Below, piece by piece: positions 10,601 through 19,082 of a stretch of DNA of 64,000 nt. This DNA comes from Corydoras sp. C115 (lineage: Eukaryota; Chordata; Actinopteri; Siluriformes; Callichthyidae): positions 1 to 64,000 of the forward strand of contig JAFMOC010001065.1 of NCBI GenBank assembly GCA_019802505.1. Reading direction: 5' to 3'. The notes under the pieces are model-generated. The model did not search any database and was not told the DNA's origin. It saw nothing but the letters and a program-made list of their open reading frames with translations. The position numbers and the translations under genes are program-made. Numbering within the stretch: the first letter of the stretch is position 1; each line of letters starts with the position of its first letter.

Positions 10601-13600
10601 ACAGTGGCAGAACTCCTGGCATCGATGGTCTCCCTGTCGAATTCTATAAGGCACTATGGGCAGTTTTGGGTGAGGACGTGCTGGATGTCCTAAAGGAGAG
10701 TGTGAGGGAAGGAAAGCTCCCTGTGAGCAGCCGGAGAGCCGTCCTCACACTGCTGCCAAAGAAGGGAGACCTGACCGAGCTGAAGAACTGGCGCCCCGTG
10801 TCATTACTGTGCACAGACTGTAAGCTGCTCTCAAAAACGTTAGCCTCGAGACTGGGGAAGGTGATGGAGCAGATAGTTCACATTGACCAGACGTACTGTG
10901 TGCCCGGTAGGTCCATTTTCGATAACATATTTTTAATCCGGGATGTTTTAGAGCTCTCCAGACTTTTACATTTAAAAACTGGACTCGTGTTTTTAGACCA
11001 AGAAAAAGCATTTGACAGAGTAGAACACGAGTACATGTGGAAGGTTCTGGAGGCCTTCGGTTTTAACCCTGGTTTTATTAATATGGTAAAGGTGCTGTAC
11101 AGTGACATTGAGAGTGTACTGAAGGTTAACGGTGGTTTATGTGCTCCTTTTAAAGTACAGCGCGGTATAAGACAAGGTTGCGCGCTCTCCGGGATGTTAT
11201 ACACGTTAGCTATTGAACCCCTCCTATGTATTTTAAGAAATCGAATCTCTGGTCTTCGTATTCCACAAACCAATGCAACAGTGTGTGTGTCAGCATATGC
11301 AGATGACCTGGTGGTGTTTTTAAACTCACAGAATGACGTGAACATTTTAACACATGTTTTAAAGGATTTTAGCGTTTTATCATCTGCCAAAGTGAACTGG
11401 GCCAAAAGCGAGGCAGTTTTAATCGGGGACTGGAACGGTGGGGGACCTGCACTTCCCGATGGACTGTCATGGAGGACTGGAGGTTTTAAGTATCTCGGGG
11501 TACACTTAGGAGGCAGCGAGTGTGAACAAAAGAACTGGGAGAACATTATCGAAAAAGTAAAAGGACGTTTAAATAGATGGACATGGCTAGTACCTCAGAT
11601 GTCATACCGGGGATGGGTACTAGTCATTAACAACCTCGCTGCCTCTGTTCTATGGAATAAGTTAATGTGTGTGGATCCCCCACCTAACATTTTAACCAAG
11701 ATACAGGCAACGCTGGTTGATTTCTTCTGGGACCGACTGCACTGGATTCCTCAGGCTGTCCTCTACCTGCCAAAAGATGACGGAGGACAAGGACTGGTTC
11801 ACCTGGCCAGTAGGACCGCTGCATTCAGACTGCAGTATTTACAAAGACTCCTCTTTGGCCCCAAGGATCTTGTATGGAGGGCAGTGGCATACAGGATCCT
11901 ACAAACCGTGAGTGGACTGGGTCTGGACAGAACTTTGTTTTTTATGAACATTAATGCACTGAACATCACCAGCTTGCCTGTTTTTTATCGTGGACTTTTT
12001 AAGATTTTAGGATTTTATAACATGACTTTTAAAGGTGATCTGCCTTTACACTGGCTCTTGGAGGAACCCCTCATCTTCGGATCTCGGCTGGACATCAACG
12101 CCTCCCCTTCATTGCACAGCACGCTGATCTCCTCCAGAATCTACACCCTGCGCCACCTACTGAATGCTGCTGGACCTGGTCTAGATCGGGCGGAGGACCT
12201 GGCTGCACTGATGGGAATGAGGTCTACACGCGTTGTCGCCCAGCTCCTAGAGCGGTGGAGGTCAGCACTCACCACCAGAGAAAAGACACTACTCCAGAGC
12301 TGTGCAACAGGGGAGGTCAGTCCAGTAGGGGAGCATCGTTTCCCCAACACCACCATCACCCCTAAGCTGGAGGACTGCCAGGGGCCCCTACTGGACCACG
12401 ACAAGGAACAAGGCATGGACCTGAGCTCAGCCACGGGGAAACTCCTCTATAGAGCCAGTGTACTCGTTCTTAATAAGAAAAAACTGGAGAACAGAGCTGA
12501 CACACCATGGAGAGAATCACTAGGCATTGGGAATGACGTAAGACCAGAGTGGAGAGCATTGTACAAACCACCGTTAACCAAGCGGGTGGGGGACCTCCAG
12601 TGGAGGATCCTCCACGGTATTATTGCTATAAATGCTTTTATTTCTGTTTTAAACCCAGATTTTAATGACCAGTGTCCTTTCTGTCACCAGAGAGAAACGG
12701 TGTTTCACGCGTTTTTACACTGTTTTAGACTGCAACCGTTATTTATCATTTTAAGTGCTGTTTTAAAAGCTCTTAATGTGATTTTTACACCACAGGTTTT
12801 TATCCTGGGTTTTAAGTATGTCAAAAAACATAAATACAAGTGTCAACTGGTGAATTTTATTTTAGGACAAAGCAAAATGGCGGTTTACATCAGCAGGAAA
12901 AACAAAATTGCACAAACAGATGCTGATGTAATCAAGATTTTTAGCCGACTGGTCAAATCTAGAATTTTAATTGATTTTAACTTTTATAAAAGTATGAATG
13001 ATTTAGACACTTTTAAATCGGTATGGTGCTGCGGGGAAGCAGTATGCTCAGTTAAAGACGATGAGCTCTGCTTCGCACCTGTTTTTACCTAAATGTAGTT
13101 ATTTATTTATTTATTTATTTATCTATTTGTTAATACAAAGATTTATATTTGAAATATAACTTATTGGTAAAATAAAGTGTCGTTAAAAGTCAAAAAGTCT
13201 CTCTCTCTCTCTGTCTAAATCTGCAACCTGCTTACATAGTAGGTGAATGCTGTAGCTTAAAATGGCTTTTATGTTCAAATCGATAGTATAGTATAGTGTG
13301 CAGCAGTTATTAATCAGTAAGTATATATATATATATATTTTTGGATGATTTGTACTGAACTGGAAACCATTAAGAAGTAAACATCTGAAACGCACTGTAT
13401 TTAATGATTGGTGGAGTTTTGGAAACTCCACCCAGATGGGGATTCGAACCGGGAATACCTAGCGCTGAAAGGAGAACATGCCAACAACTAAGCCACCGTG
13501 CCGCCGTGACCTCATAACTTTAAATTAAATTTGTAATGTGGCTGGTGCATGATGCCCAAGGTCATACTACATGCTCACTTATTTGTAAATGCAGAAGGAG

Positions 13601-15610
13601 CACTTTAATAGTATTTATTGAATCTAAATGAGTGTGTAGAGTGTAGGAGGTGATTTGGGACATGGGCGCTCTTCCTCACCTGTTCTTCTTTGCTGTTTAT
13701 AATCACCAGATCGGCTCCACGTTCTTTGCAGAACGTCCTGCTGTCCATCCAGCTCTTTGATTCAGTGGAGATGTAATAAAAACTGGACAGGCTGAAGAAC
13801 CAATCTCTTGAAAGAGCTAGGTAGATAGACGGGTGTGTATGAACATACGACCATAAGGAAGTGATTCGCACATTTTCATGGTCCACATGCCGTTCGCATC
13901 TGGTGGGGATTTTGGCGGCTCTACCGCAGATGAAATACGCATGAGAGTTACTGCTGAGATGGTGTTCTGCTGGCCCACTGGTGGCGCCAAGGCTGGTGCT
14001 TTTATGGAAACGATGACACAGCTCTCGTGACCCAAAACATGAGGATATCTAGTTTTTCTAACTCTAATAATAACCCTGTACAATCCATCCATCCATCCAT
14101 TATCTTCCACTTTATTAGGGTCGCAGGGGGGGAACGTGTCCCCATGCCCATCCCCATCCAGGGGAGAACGTTTCAGGCGCTGGGCAGATACACCCAGGAC
14201 AGGGGGGCAATCTATCACTGGACACACTCACTCACACACACTCTGTATGGGGCAATTTGGAGAATTCAATTCACCTTGATCCATGATTTTGGACTGTGAG
14301 AGGAAACCAGAGAACCCGGAGGAAACCCTCGTGGACATGGGGAGAACATGCAAACTCCACCCAGATTGGGATTCGAACCGGGAATCCCCAGCGCTGAGAG
14401 GAGAACATGCCAAACACTAAGCTGCCCAACCCTGTACAATAATATACTGTAATAATAACCCTATACACCTGATGCTGCTGCACTGAATGACACAAGAGGG
14501 AGCACTCTACATAAACAATATGGGTATTGACGTTAAGAGTTAGAGATTAATCCATTATAGATAACTTACTGGTCTGTAACTGGTCTCTCTCTTTCACCAG
14601 CTTGGTGTTACTGGTCTGTAACTGGTCTCTCTCTTTCACCAGGTTGGTGTTATTGGTCTGTAACTGGTCTCTCTCTTTCACCAGGTTGGTGTTATTGGTC
14701 TGTAACTGGTCTCTCTCTTTCACCAGGTTGGTGTTATTGGTCTGTAACTGGTCTCTCTCTTTCACCAGGTTGGTGTTATTGGTCTGTAACTGGTCCCTCT
14801 CTTTCACCAGGTTGGTGTTATTGGTCTGTAACTGTTTTATTTCAGCATTGTGATTGTAGAACTCAATGCACAGCAGTGTGATGATGGCGGTCAGCAGGAG
14901 AACACTCAGCACTGACAGACACACCACAGCCACTTTGTACCATCTGATACCTACAACAGAAAAGACATTTCAGACGTTCAGAGACACCAATTATTGAAAA
15001 TTAATGAAATTAAATTGAATTAAGGCGGCACGGTGGCTTAGTGGTTAGCACGTTCGCCTCTCAGCGCTAGGGATTCCCGGTTCGAATGGGTTTCGCGTGG
15101 GTTTCCTCCGGGTTCTCCGTTTTCCTCCCACAGTCCAAAAACATGGATCAAGTCAATTGAATTCTCAAAATTGCCCCCATATAGAGTGTGTCTGTGTGAG
15201 TGAGTGTGTGCCCAGCGATGGATTGGCGCCCTGTCCTGGGTGTATCTGCCCAGCACCCGAGATGTTCTCCCCTGGATGGGCATGGGGAACCCCACCGCGA
15301 CCCTAATAGAGGATAAAGCGGGAGATAATAAATGAATGAATGAAATTGAATTAAATTGAACCTTTACGTCACGATCAATAAAACCTTTACATTACATCGT
15401 GTAGTAAGTGAGTTTGTGATCGTAATTTTTTTAAAATCGTGAAACAATTTCAAACTAATAGTGTAAATTAGTTTGGCTGAGCGGTAATAGAGAGCATAAA
15501 CATCTATGTATAATTAAATTTAATAAATCAAAATATGTGTGTAGAGTACCTGAGTTCTCCATTTTCCGGACGTCAATGATCCGGTTCTCATCATCGGGCA
15601 TTTGAGTCAT
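6829..15610 (-). CDS. Gene A: type II membrane C-type lectin receptor, five exons, mannose-type
   Basis: Minus-strand exons: E1 15550-15610 (from an internal ATG), E2 14570-14950, E3 13680-13804, E4 7479-7585, E5 6829-6970. All junctions are GT-AG and phases agree, giving 272 codons with stop. E2 encodes one membrane segment (CLSVLSVLLLTAIITLLCI) and a stalk of six 14-residue coiled-coil repeats. E3 (SWMDSRTFC, GADLVIINS), E4 (YIYWIGLTDVE, WKWVDG) and E5 (YWFDGEPNN, EDCVEI, WNDRPC, WICEK) form a CTLD. EPN plus WND predicts Ca2+-dependent mannose-type binding; this is family knowledge. An upstream ATG at 15648 runs out of frame, so E1 may be frameshifted. Intron 3 holds a 5.5 kb LINE and intron 4 a MITE. 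CD209/CLEC4-like by architecture; orthology not established. Confidence 0.75.
7036..7432. mobile_element. MITE with perfect 13-bp terminal inverted repeats
   Basis: The left end reads CAGTGGCGGCTGG and the right end CCAGCCGCCACTG, exact reverse complements 397 bp apart. There is no open frame inside, so it is non-autonomous. Flanks are TA- and TG-rich microsatellite, so a target-site duplication cannot be read and the superfamily stays open. A related left end (CAGTGGCAGCTGGTG) occurs at about 59855. It lies in intron 4 of gene A. Confidence 0.75.
7602..7648. repeat. (TC)n microsatellite at the 5' LINE junction
   Basis: 47 bp of TC repeats end exactly where the Kibi-like LINE begins. On the minus strand this is (GA)n lying 16 bp upstream of the acceptor of gene A exon E4. 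Confidence 0.95.
7862..9148 (+). CDS. LINE ORF1: nucleic-acid-binding protein with CCHC zinc knuckle
   Basis: An intact 428-residue frame. Around residues 171-184 it carries CFRCGQIGHLIRDC, a C-X2-C-X4-H-X4-C zinc knuckle typical of Tx1-clade and other LINE ORF1 or Gag-like proteins that coat the element RNA. The N-terminal 170 residues contain a basic region that may be an RNA-recognition-like fold (inference). The middle is acidic and low in complexity (EPENPEQ, EECEV-type stretches), and a basic KRKKRGR motif near residue 313 could act in nuclear import. The ATG at 7862 follows a GC-rich 213 bp 5' UTR. Six bases after the stop, ORF2's frame opens, with its likely Met at 9211. Confidence 0.85.
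   Translation: MAAPYSDAVYEALTRRHAIKVDCRAGVEDCCLAAEEVVGRGNLLAASRVNRSVVIFAKTIEIANDLIQKGIVLNGQLTPVLPLSTPSKKIILSNVPPFLKNELIVQELSRFGKVVSPIKKFVMSQKMKHMISYRRVVYMVLKDREELELSIKFKVDNFDYDIYVSSNTEIKCFRCGQIGHLIRDCPKSAEPNPREPENPEQMPGSDTAGPAVVVPPVAAACSVVEEMAPVPECEVDKAGVSTAGAENERKNEVCSVPAPQIEESSVEPGVGKHEAVKQGQSEELNVNAVMPKFMDTEDVEMVEELVFKVPGKRKKRGRINETKQAKREVPTCSVGDSDSDGSLSDSGWSVCSQDEKLPVQYTAEDIKKFLRVTKGQKGVRVEESFKNTQQFMHDVKFFRREGAFTVHEVFRLKKILTKLNKAHTDDSG
9211..13092 (+). pseudogene. LINE ORF2: endonuclease / reverse transcriptase with one internal stop
   Basis: The frame encodes about 1293 residues. The N-terminal APE endonuclease has LNLNGARD, VFVQETHSD, LVLGGDFNC and TDHCIV. The central reverse transcriptase has GIDGLPVEFYK, FLDQEKAFDRV, RQGCALSG and AYADDLVVFLN. 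A C-terminal knuckle reads CPFCHQRETVFHAFLHC. A TGA at 10018-10020 lies between the endonuclease and RT, in the context SYF-stop-MVF where related proteins usually have Trp; a TGG to TGA change would explain it. The rest of the frame is open. Start chosen at the Met before GDIKIGTLNLNG, not at the upstream in-frame ATG 9166. As it stands it would make only an endonuclease. Confidence 0.85.
13198..13212. repeat. (TC)n tract at the 3' LINE junction
   Basis: A short TC run directly after the LINE's terminal AAAAG, the partner of the TC tract at 7602-7648. Confidence 0.85.
13230..13830 (-). repeat. Duplicated CTLD-gene block, right copy
   Basis: Homologous to 1-800. It includes gene A exon E3 and the 3' intron sequence. 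A SINE head fragment (13425-13515) is inserted here at a place where the left copy carries none. Confidence 0.75.
13425..13515 (-). mobile_element. SINE family 1, head fragment
   Basis: Only the head survives: ACCCAGATGGGGATTCGAAC through AAGCCACCGTGCCGCC, read on plus. It is 5' complete and 3' truncated. Confidence 0.75.
14081..14427 (-). mobile_element. SINE family 1, near full length
   Basis: It starts CCATCCATCCATTATCTTCC and ends in the head complement. It lies in intron 2 of gene A, between E3 and E2. Confidence 0.85.
14575..14840 (-). repeat. Coding minisatellite, 42-bp unit, in gene A stalk
   Basis: Six near-identical 42 bp units encode LQTNNTNLVKERDQ, which is two heptads of a coiled coil. 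Five units have NNT, a potential N-glycosylation site; the last reads TSNTKL. The unit keeps the frame, so copy number changes would alter stalk length without breaking the protein. Confidence 0.9.
15022..15345 (+). mobile_element. SINE family 1, near full length
   Basis: It starts GGCGGCACGGTGGCTTAGTG, has a clear A box, and ends AATGAATGAATG. A deletion removes part of the B-box side (TTCGAATGGGTTTCGCG). It lies in intron 1 of gene A. Confidence 0.85.
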
Positions 15611-15805
15611 ATACTGTATATTCCATCGTTCACGTACGTCGTGTTCATCTTGGTTCCTAATCTGATTCCCCGCAGCACCGACCTGGTTCTAATGGGCTCT
15701 CTGTCCGTCTGTAGGACTCTTAGCATCGGGAGGGCAGTTTGGGTTCTTTATGTACCTGTGCTGATGAGGAACCTGTTCCTCAAACCGTCTGATCTCAGAT
15801 AGATA

Positions 15806-15809
<4 letters not shown>

Positions 15810-15858
<49 letters not shown>
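15810..15858. repeat. (TA)n microsatellite
   Basis: About 50 bp of TA repeats, upstream of gene A E1 on the minus strand. Confidence 0.9.
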
Positions 15859-15861
<3 letters not shown>

Positions 15862-17009
15862 CAAAATTTTCCCAAAAACATCCCCCACAACTTATTGGTA
15901 CTCACACCGTATTGTTGTGTGCTCACTCAGCCACTAGATGGCGCTGTAGGAGTGCTGTGTGAGGGGTTAAAGGTGACAGGTGGGAGGCAGTCTGTGCTCG
16001 TTTGTCTTTAAACCTCTGTTCTAAAGAAACGTTCCAGTCCTCGTTCTACCAGAACATCAGACATGAGGCTGAAAGTGGAGCTGAACCCACAGTAGAACTC
16101 GAAGGTTGGTGAAGCTTTATTATTTTTAGAGTTCTGTATGAATTCAACCTTAAACCCGATTAGATTTTTAAAAAGTTGATTAAAATTTTTATGGATTAAT
16201 TATTCCGGATTATTTATTTAATGAGGGAACTGGAACGTTCTCAGGGTTCCTTCAGTTCCTTTAATTCACTGCTACAGTTCTTAAACAGATGTGCTGCACT
16301 GAGGAGGTGGGGGTGGGGGTGCTCTTATCGGTGAGGGAGGTGTAATGAGATGAGTCCGCCACTAGAGGGCACTGTTATACTGTCAGCGGTGTGTAAAGCT
16401 GAAGTTCTCCACAGGAACGCAGTGTGTTCTGGGTTCTGCAGTTCTACAGTAATCAGCTGTATGAAGCCTCATTAATCATCAAAGCTTTCTATTAATGAGA
16501 CTCAAACCCCCTCTGCTGCTCAAAACTGGTATTGCCATGTGAACGGTTTGTGATGTCTTTAAATGTTCATGTTGAAATTGTTGTGGTGTTTTTATGACTG
16601 TGATTATGAACACTGGTGTGATGACGTCATCTATTTTGATTTAGAAACATTTCATTTTCCTGTAAGTTTTTGTTTTTTTAATTAACAGGTATTTAATTTG
16701 TAATGACTTATTAAGAGAGTGTTGCGGACTACATCATCATTAAAAGCTTACAGTCAGCAAACACATTTTAATTTAGAATTCACACAATCACATCAGCATC
16801 TCTAATCTACATCATTAATTAAAATGTTAATGAAGCTCAAACAGCAGGAAATGAACAATAGGTAAATAATATAATAAAAGTACCCTGAAACAGAGACCTG
16901 TGGAATTCCAAAATAAAAAAGCCCCTTTACAGTAATACAATAATAAAGTAATAGTACATGGATATATATATATATATTAATGGAAATTATTTATTAATTA
17001 ATTTACCCA

Positions 17010-17235
17010 GAGCCAGAGGTTGCTTAGTGGTTAGCATGTTCACTCTCAGCGCTGGGGATTCTCGGTTTGAATCCCCATCTGGGTGGAGTTTCCATGTTCT
17101 GCCCGTGTCCGCGTGGGTTTCCTCCGGGTTGTGAGTGTGTGCCCAGCGATGGATTGGCGTCCTGTCCTGGGTGTATCTGCCCAGCGCCCGAAACGTTCTC
17201 CCCTGGATATGCATAGGGAACCCCCCCCCCATTTT
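17010..17235 (+). mobile_element. SINE family 1, 3' truncated
   Basis: The head (GCTTAGTGGTTAGCATG) and body are present, with an internal deletion. It ends in a run of C before the tail would start. Confidence 0.75.
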
Positions 17236-17402
17236 CTAGTCCACTTGACATCAGGTGCCATATAGTATTTATATTGCTGTTTTTATTTATAGTGCATTAT
17301 GTATTTGGTCCTGTATTTAATTCATTGTCATTAATTGATCTATTTGTTTATTAGATTATTTAATAATAACTTTGACTAAACGGCGTACCATCAAATTCAG
17401 CT

Positions 17403-17465
17403 TTACTTCAATATATGTTTTTCACATATCCACATTGTTGCACTGAACATGTCATATAATTTATA
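17403..17465 (-). pseudogene. C-type lectin last-exon (E5) remnant
   Basis: The minus strand reads MFSATMWICEKHILK and a stop, the same exon end as at 5879. The part with EPN and WND is gone; the sequence upstream on this strand is an unrelated AT-rich repeat. Confidence 0.7.
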
Positions 17466-17564
17466 GTGTTTAATAAAATTAAGTTTAAAACTTGAAAAAT
17501 CCCCATAGGAATGAATGGGGCTGATTTTTTTAACTGCCCTAACTCGGCCATTTTTTGAGCTACA

Positions 17565-17655
17565 GCCACGAGTGTTGTGGTTCCGTGTGTCGTGGCTCCG
17601 TGTGTCGTGGCTCCGTGTGTCGTGGCTCCGTGTGTTGTGGTTCTGTGTGTTGTGG
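17565..17655. repeat. 15-bp minisatellite
   Basis: About five to six units of CCGTGTGTCGTGGCT and near variants. It is preceded by a palindromic CCCATAGGAATGAATGGG segment that I associate with a dispersed fish repeat. Confidence 0.8.
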
Positions 17656-17845
17656 TAAAAGAACCCATTTTTGCATTTCAACAGGTTTACTTCAGATAAA
17701 TTAGCTTACATCCAACACCTCATGCAAACCATGACCCCCGCTTATATCCTCTCCCTCAAATGCATGCTGGGAAACCCCACAGCGCACGTCCCCATTGGTG
17801 GCTAAACCGCCAATCCGAACATTACGCCATCCACAAATGGATGAG
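17656..17845 (-). repeat. Dispersed repeat D
   Basis: It is the reverse complement of 33907-34095: GTGGATGGCGTAA-type end, CCACCAATGGGGA centre, and an AAATGGGTTC-type end. Class unknown; no coding capacity. Confidence 0.6.
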
Positions 17846-18398
17846 TGCAGCAGACACATATTAATTTATAATTTACACAAACAGAACAACATCTTTAATC
17901 TACATCATTAATTAAAATGTTAATGAAGCAATGAAGCTCATACAGCAGGAAATGAACCATAAAATATGGAAATAATACAATAAAAGTACCCTGAAACAAA
18001 GACCTGTAGAATTTCAAAATAAAAGCCCCATCAGATTTTATTAATTTTTTTTTTTTTTTAACACACCAAAATCAAAAATATTAAACAGTTACCGAAATCT
18101 CACACTGAATAATCAAAACATCAGATTTGGACAACTATAAACACAATTTCAGCTTCACACTGAATAGACAATAGAGCATTCTTCCCATAGACTGTTCAAT
18201 CAGGTGTGTGCAGTTACCCAATAAAACGTATGTTTTTAACATCTGAGACAACCATGAGACACTTTTCCACAGAAAAGTAACTAAGAAGTAAAGATAGATT
18301 CCTCAGTTAAGCCTCAACCAGGACGTGTGAAGAAGGTTCACAATTCATGATTTAAATGATAGAAACATCTGTTTAAGCGAGCAGGTCAATATTCTTCA
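17846..18398. other. Stretch without a gene
   Basis: AT-rich. It starts with a diverged second copy of the AGCAGGAAATGAAC segment seen in the 15860-17465 block (17870-18030 against 16740-16930), then intron-like sequence. No exon seen. Confidence 0.5.
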
Positions 18399-18705
18399 TT
18401 ATGACATTTTAATTGGTATTTCACATATACACCTTTGTTGCTCCGAACATGCCAGACTCTTCCAGGCATTTCTGTAATCAAGAAGGACAACACAGTCCTC
18501 ATTTCCTTCTGCATTATCAGGTTGAGTAGAATTCCAGTAACTGAAACCAAAAGAATACAAACATTTGAGTTTACTTTCTTATTGAACGTCTATAAATATT
18601 AAAAGTATTTTACACGCTGCCAATTTTGCCGGTTTTCCTGCCTACAAATAACACAGAGGTCTGTCTTTATTATCGTAGTAAAAAAAAAAAAACTCCATAA
18701 AATCA

Positions 18706-19050
18706 CATTGTATCTTCTGCTTTATCCTCTACTAGGGTCGTGGGGTGGGGGGGTTCCCCATGCCCATCCAGGGGAGAATGTTTCGGGCTCTGGGCAGATA
18801 CACCCAGGACAGGGGGGCAATCTATCACTGAGCACACACTCACTCACACACACACACTTTATATGGGGAAAGTTGGAGCTTTCAATTGACCTTGATCCAC
18901 GTTTTTGGACTGTGGGAGGAAACCGGGGAACCCGGAGGAAATCCACACGGACACAGGGAGAACATGGAAACTCCAGCCAGATTGGGATTCGAACCGGGAA
19001 TCCCCAGCGCTGAGAGGAGAACATGCTAAACCATTAAGCCACCGTGCAGC
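18706..19050 (-). mobile_element. SINE family 1, near full length
   Basis: It runs from ATCTTCTGCTTTATCCTCTA to AAGCCACCGTGCAGCC and ends about 20 bp before the target site of the Rex3 element. Confidence 0.85.
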
Positions 19051-19082
19051 CCCCCTAATTTGCATTTTATTGAATGAAATGT

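Larger units (their letters stand above)
7649..13197 (+). mobile_element. Kibi-like LINE (Tx1 clade, L1 group) inserted in a TC microsatellite
   Basis: The element is about 5.5 kb. It has a 5' UTR, ORF1 with a CCHC knuckle, ORF2 with APE-type endonuclease and reverse transcriptase, and a short 3' UTR ending AAAAGTCAAAAAG. TC repeats flank both ends: 7602-7648 at the 5' side and 13198-13212 at the 3' side. Published work on site-specific LINEs of the Tx group assigns the Kibi family to TC repeats. The ORF2 start (KIGTLNLNGARD) is of the Tx1 type. The element has no poly-A tail and a single nonsense codon in ORF2. It sits in the sense opposite to gene A. Confidence 0.85.
15860..17465. repeat. 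Duplicated intergenic block, right copy
   Basis: The partner of 4500-5945. It carries a SINE (17010-17235) absent from the left copy and lacks the long (TA)n of that copy. The ATGAGGCTGAAAGTGGAG segment is present, but a TGG codon in the left copy is TAG here. Confidence 0.8.
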
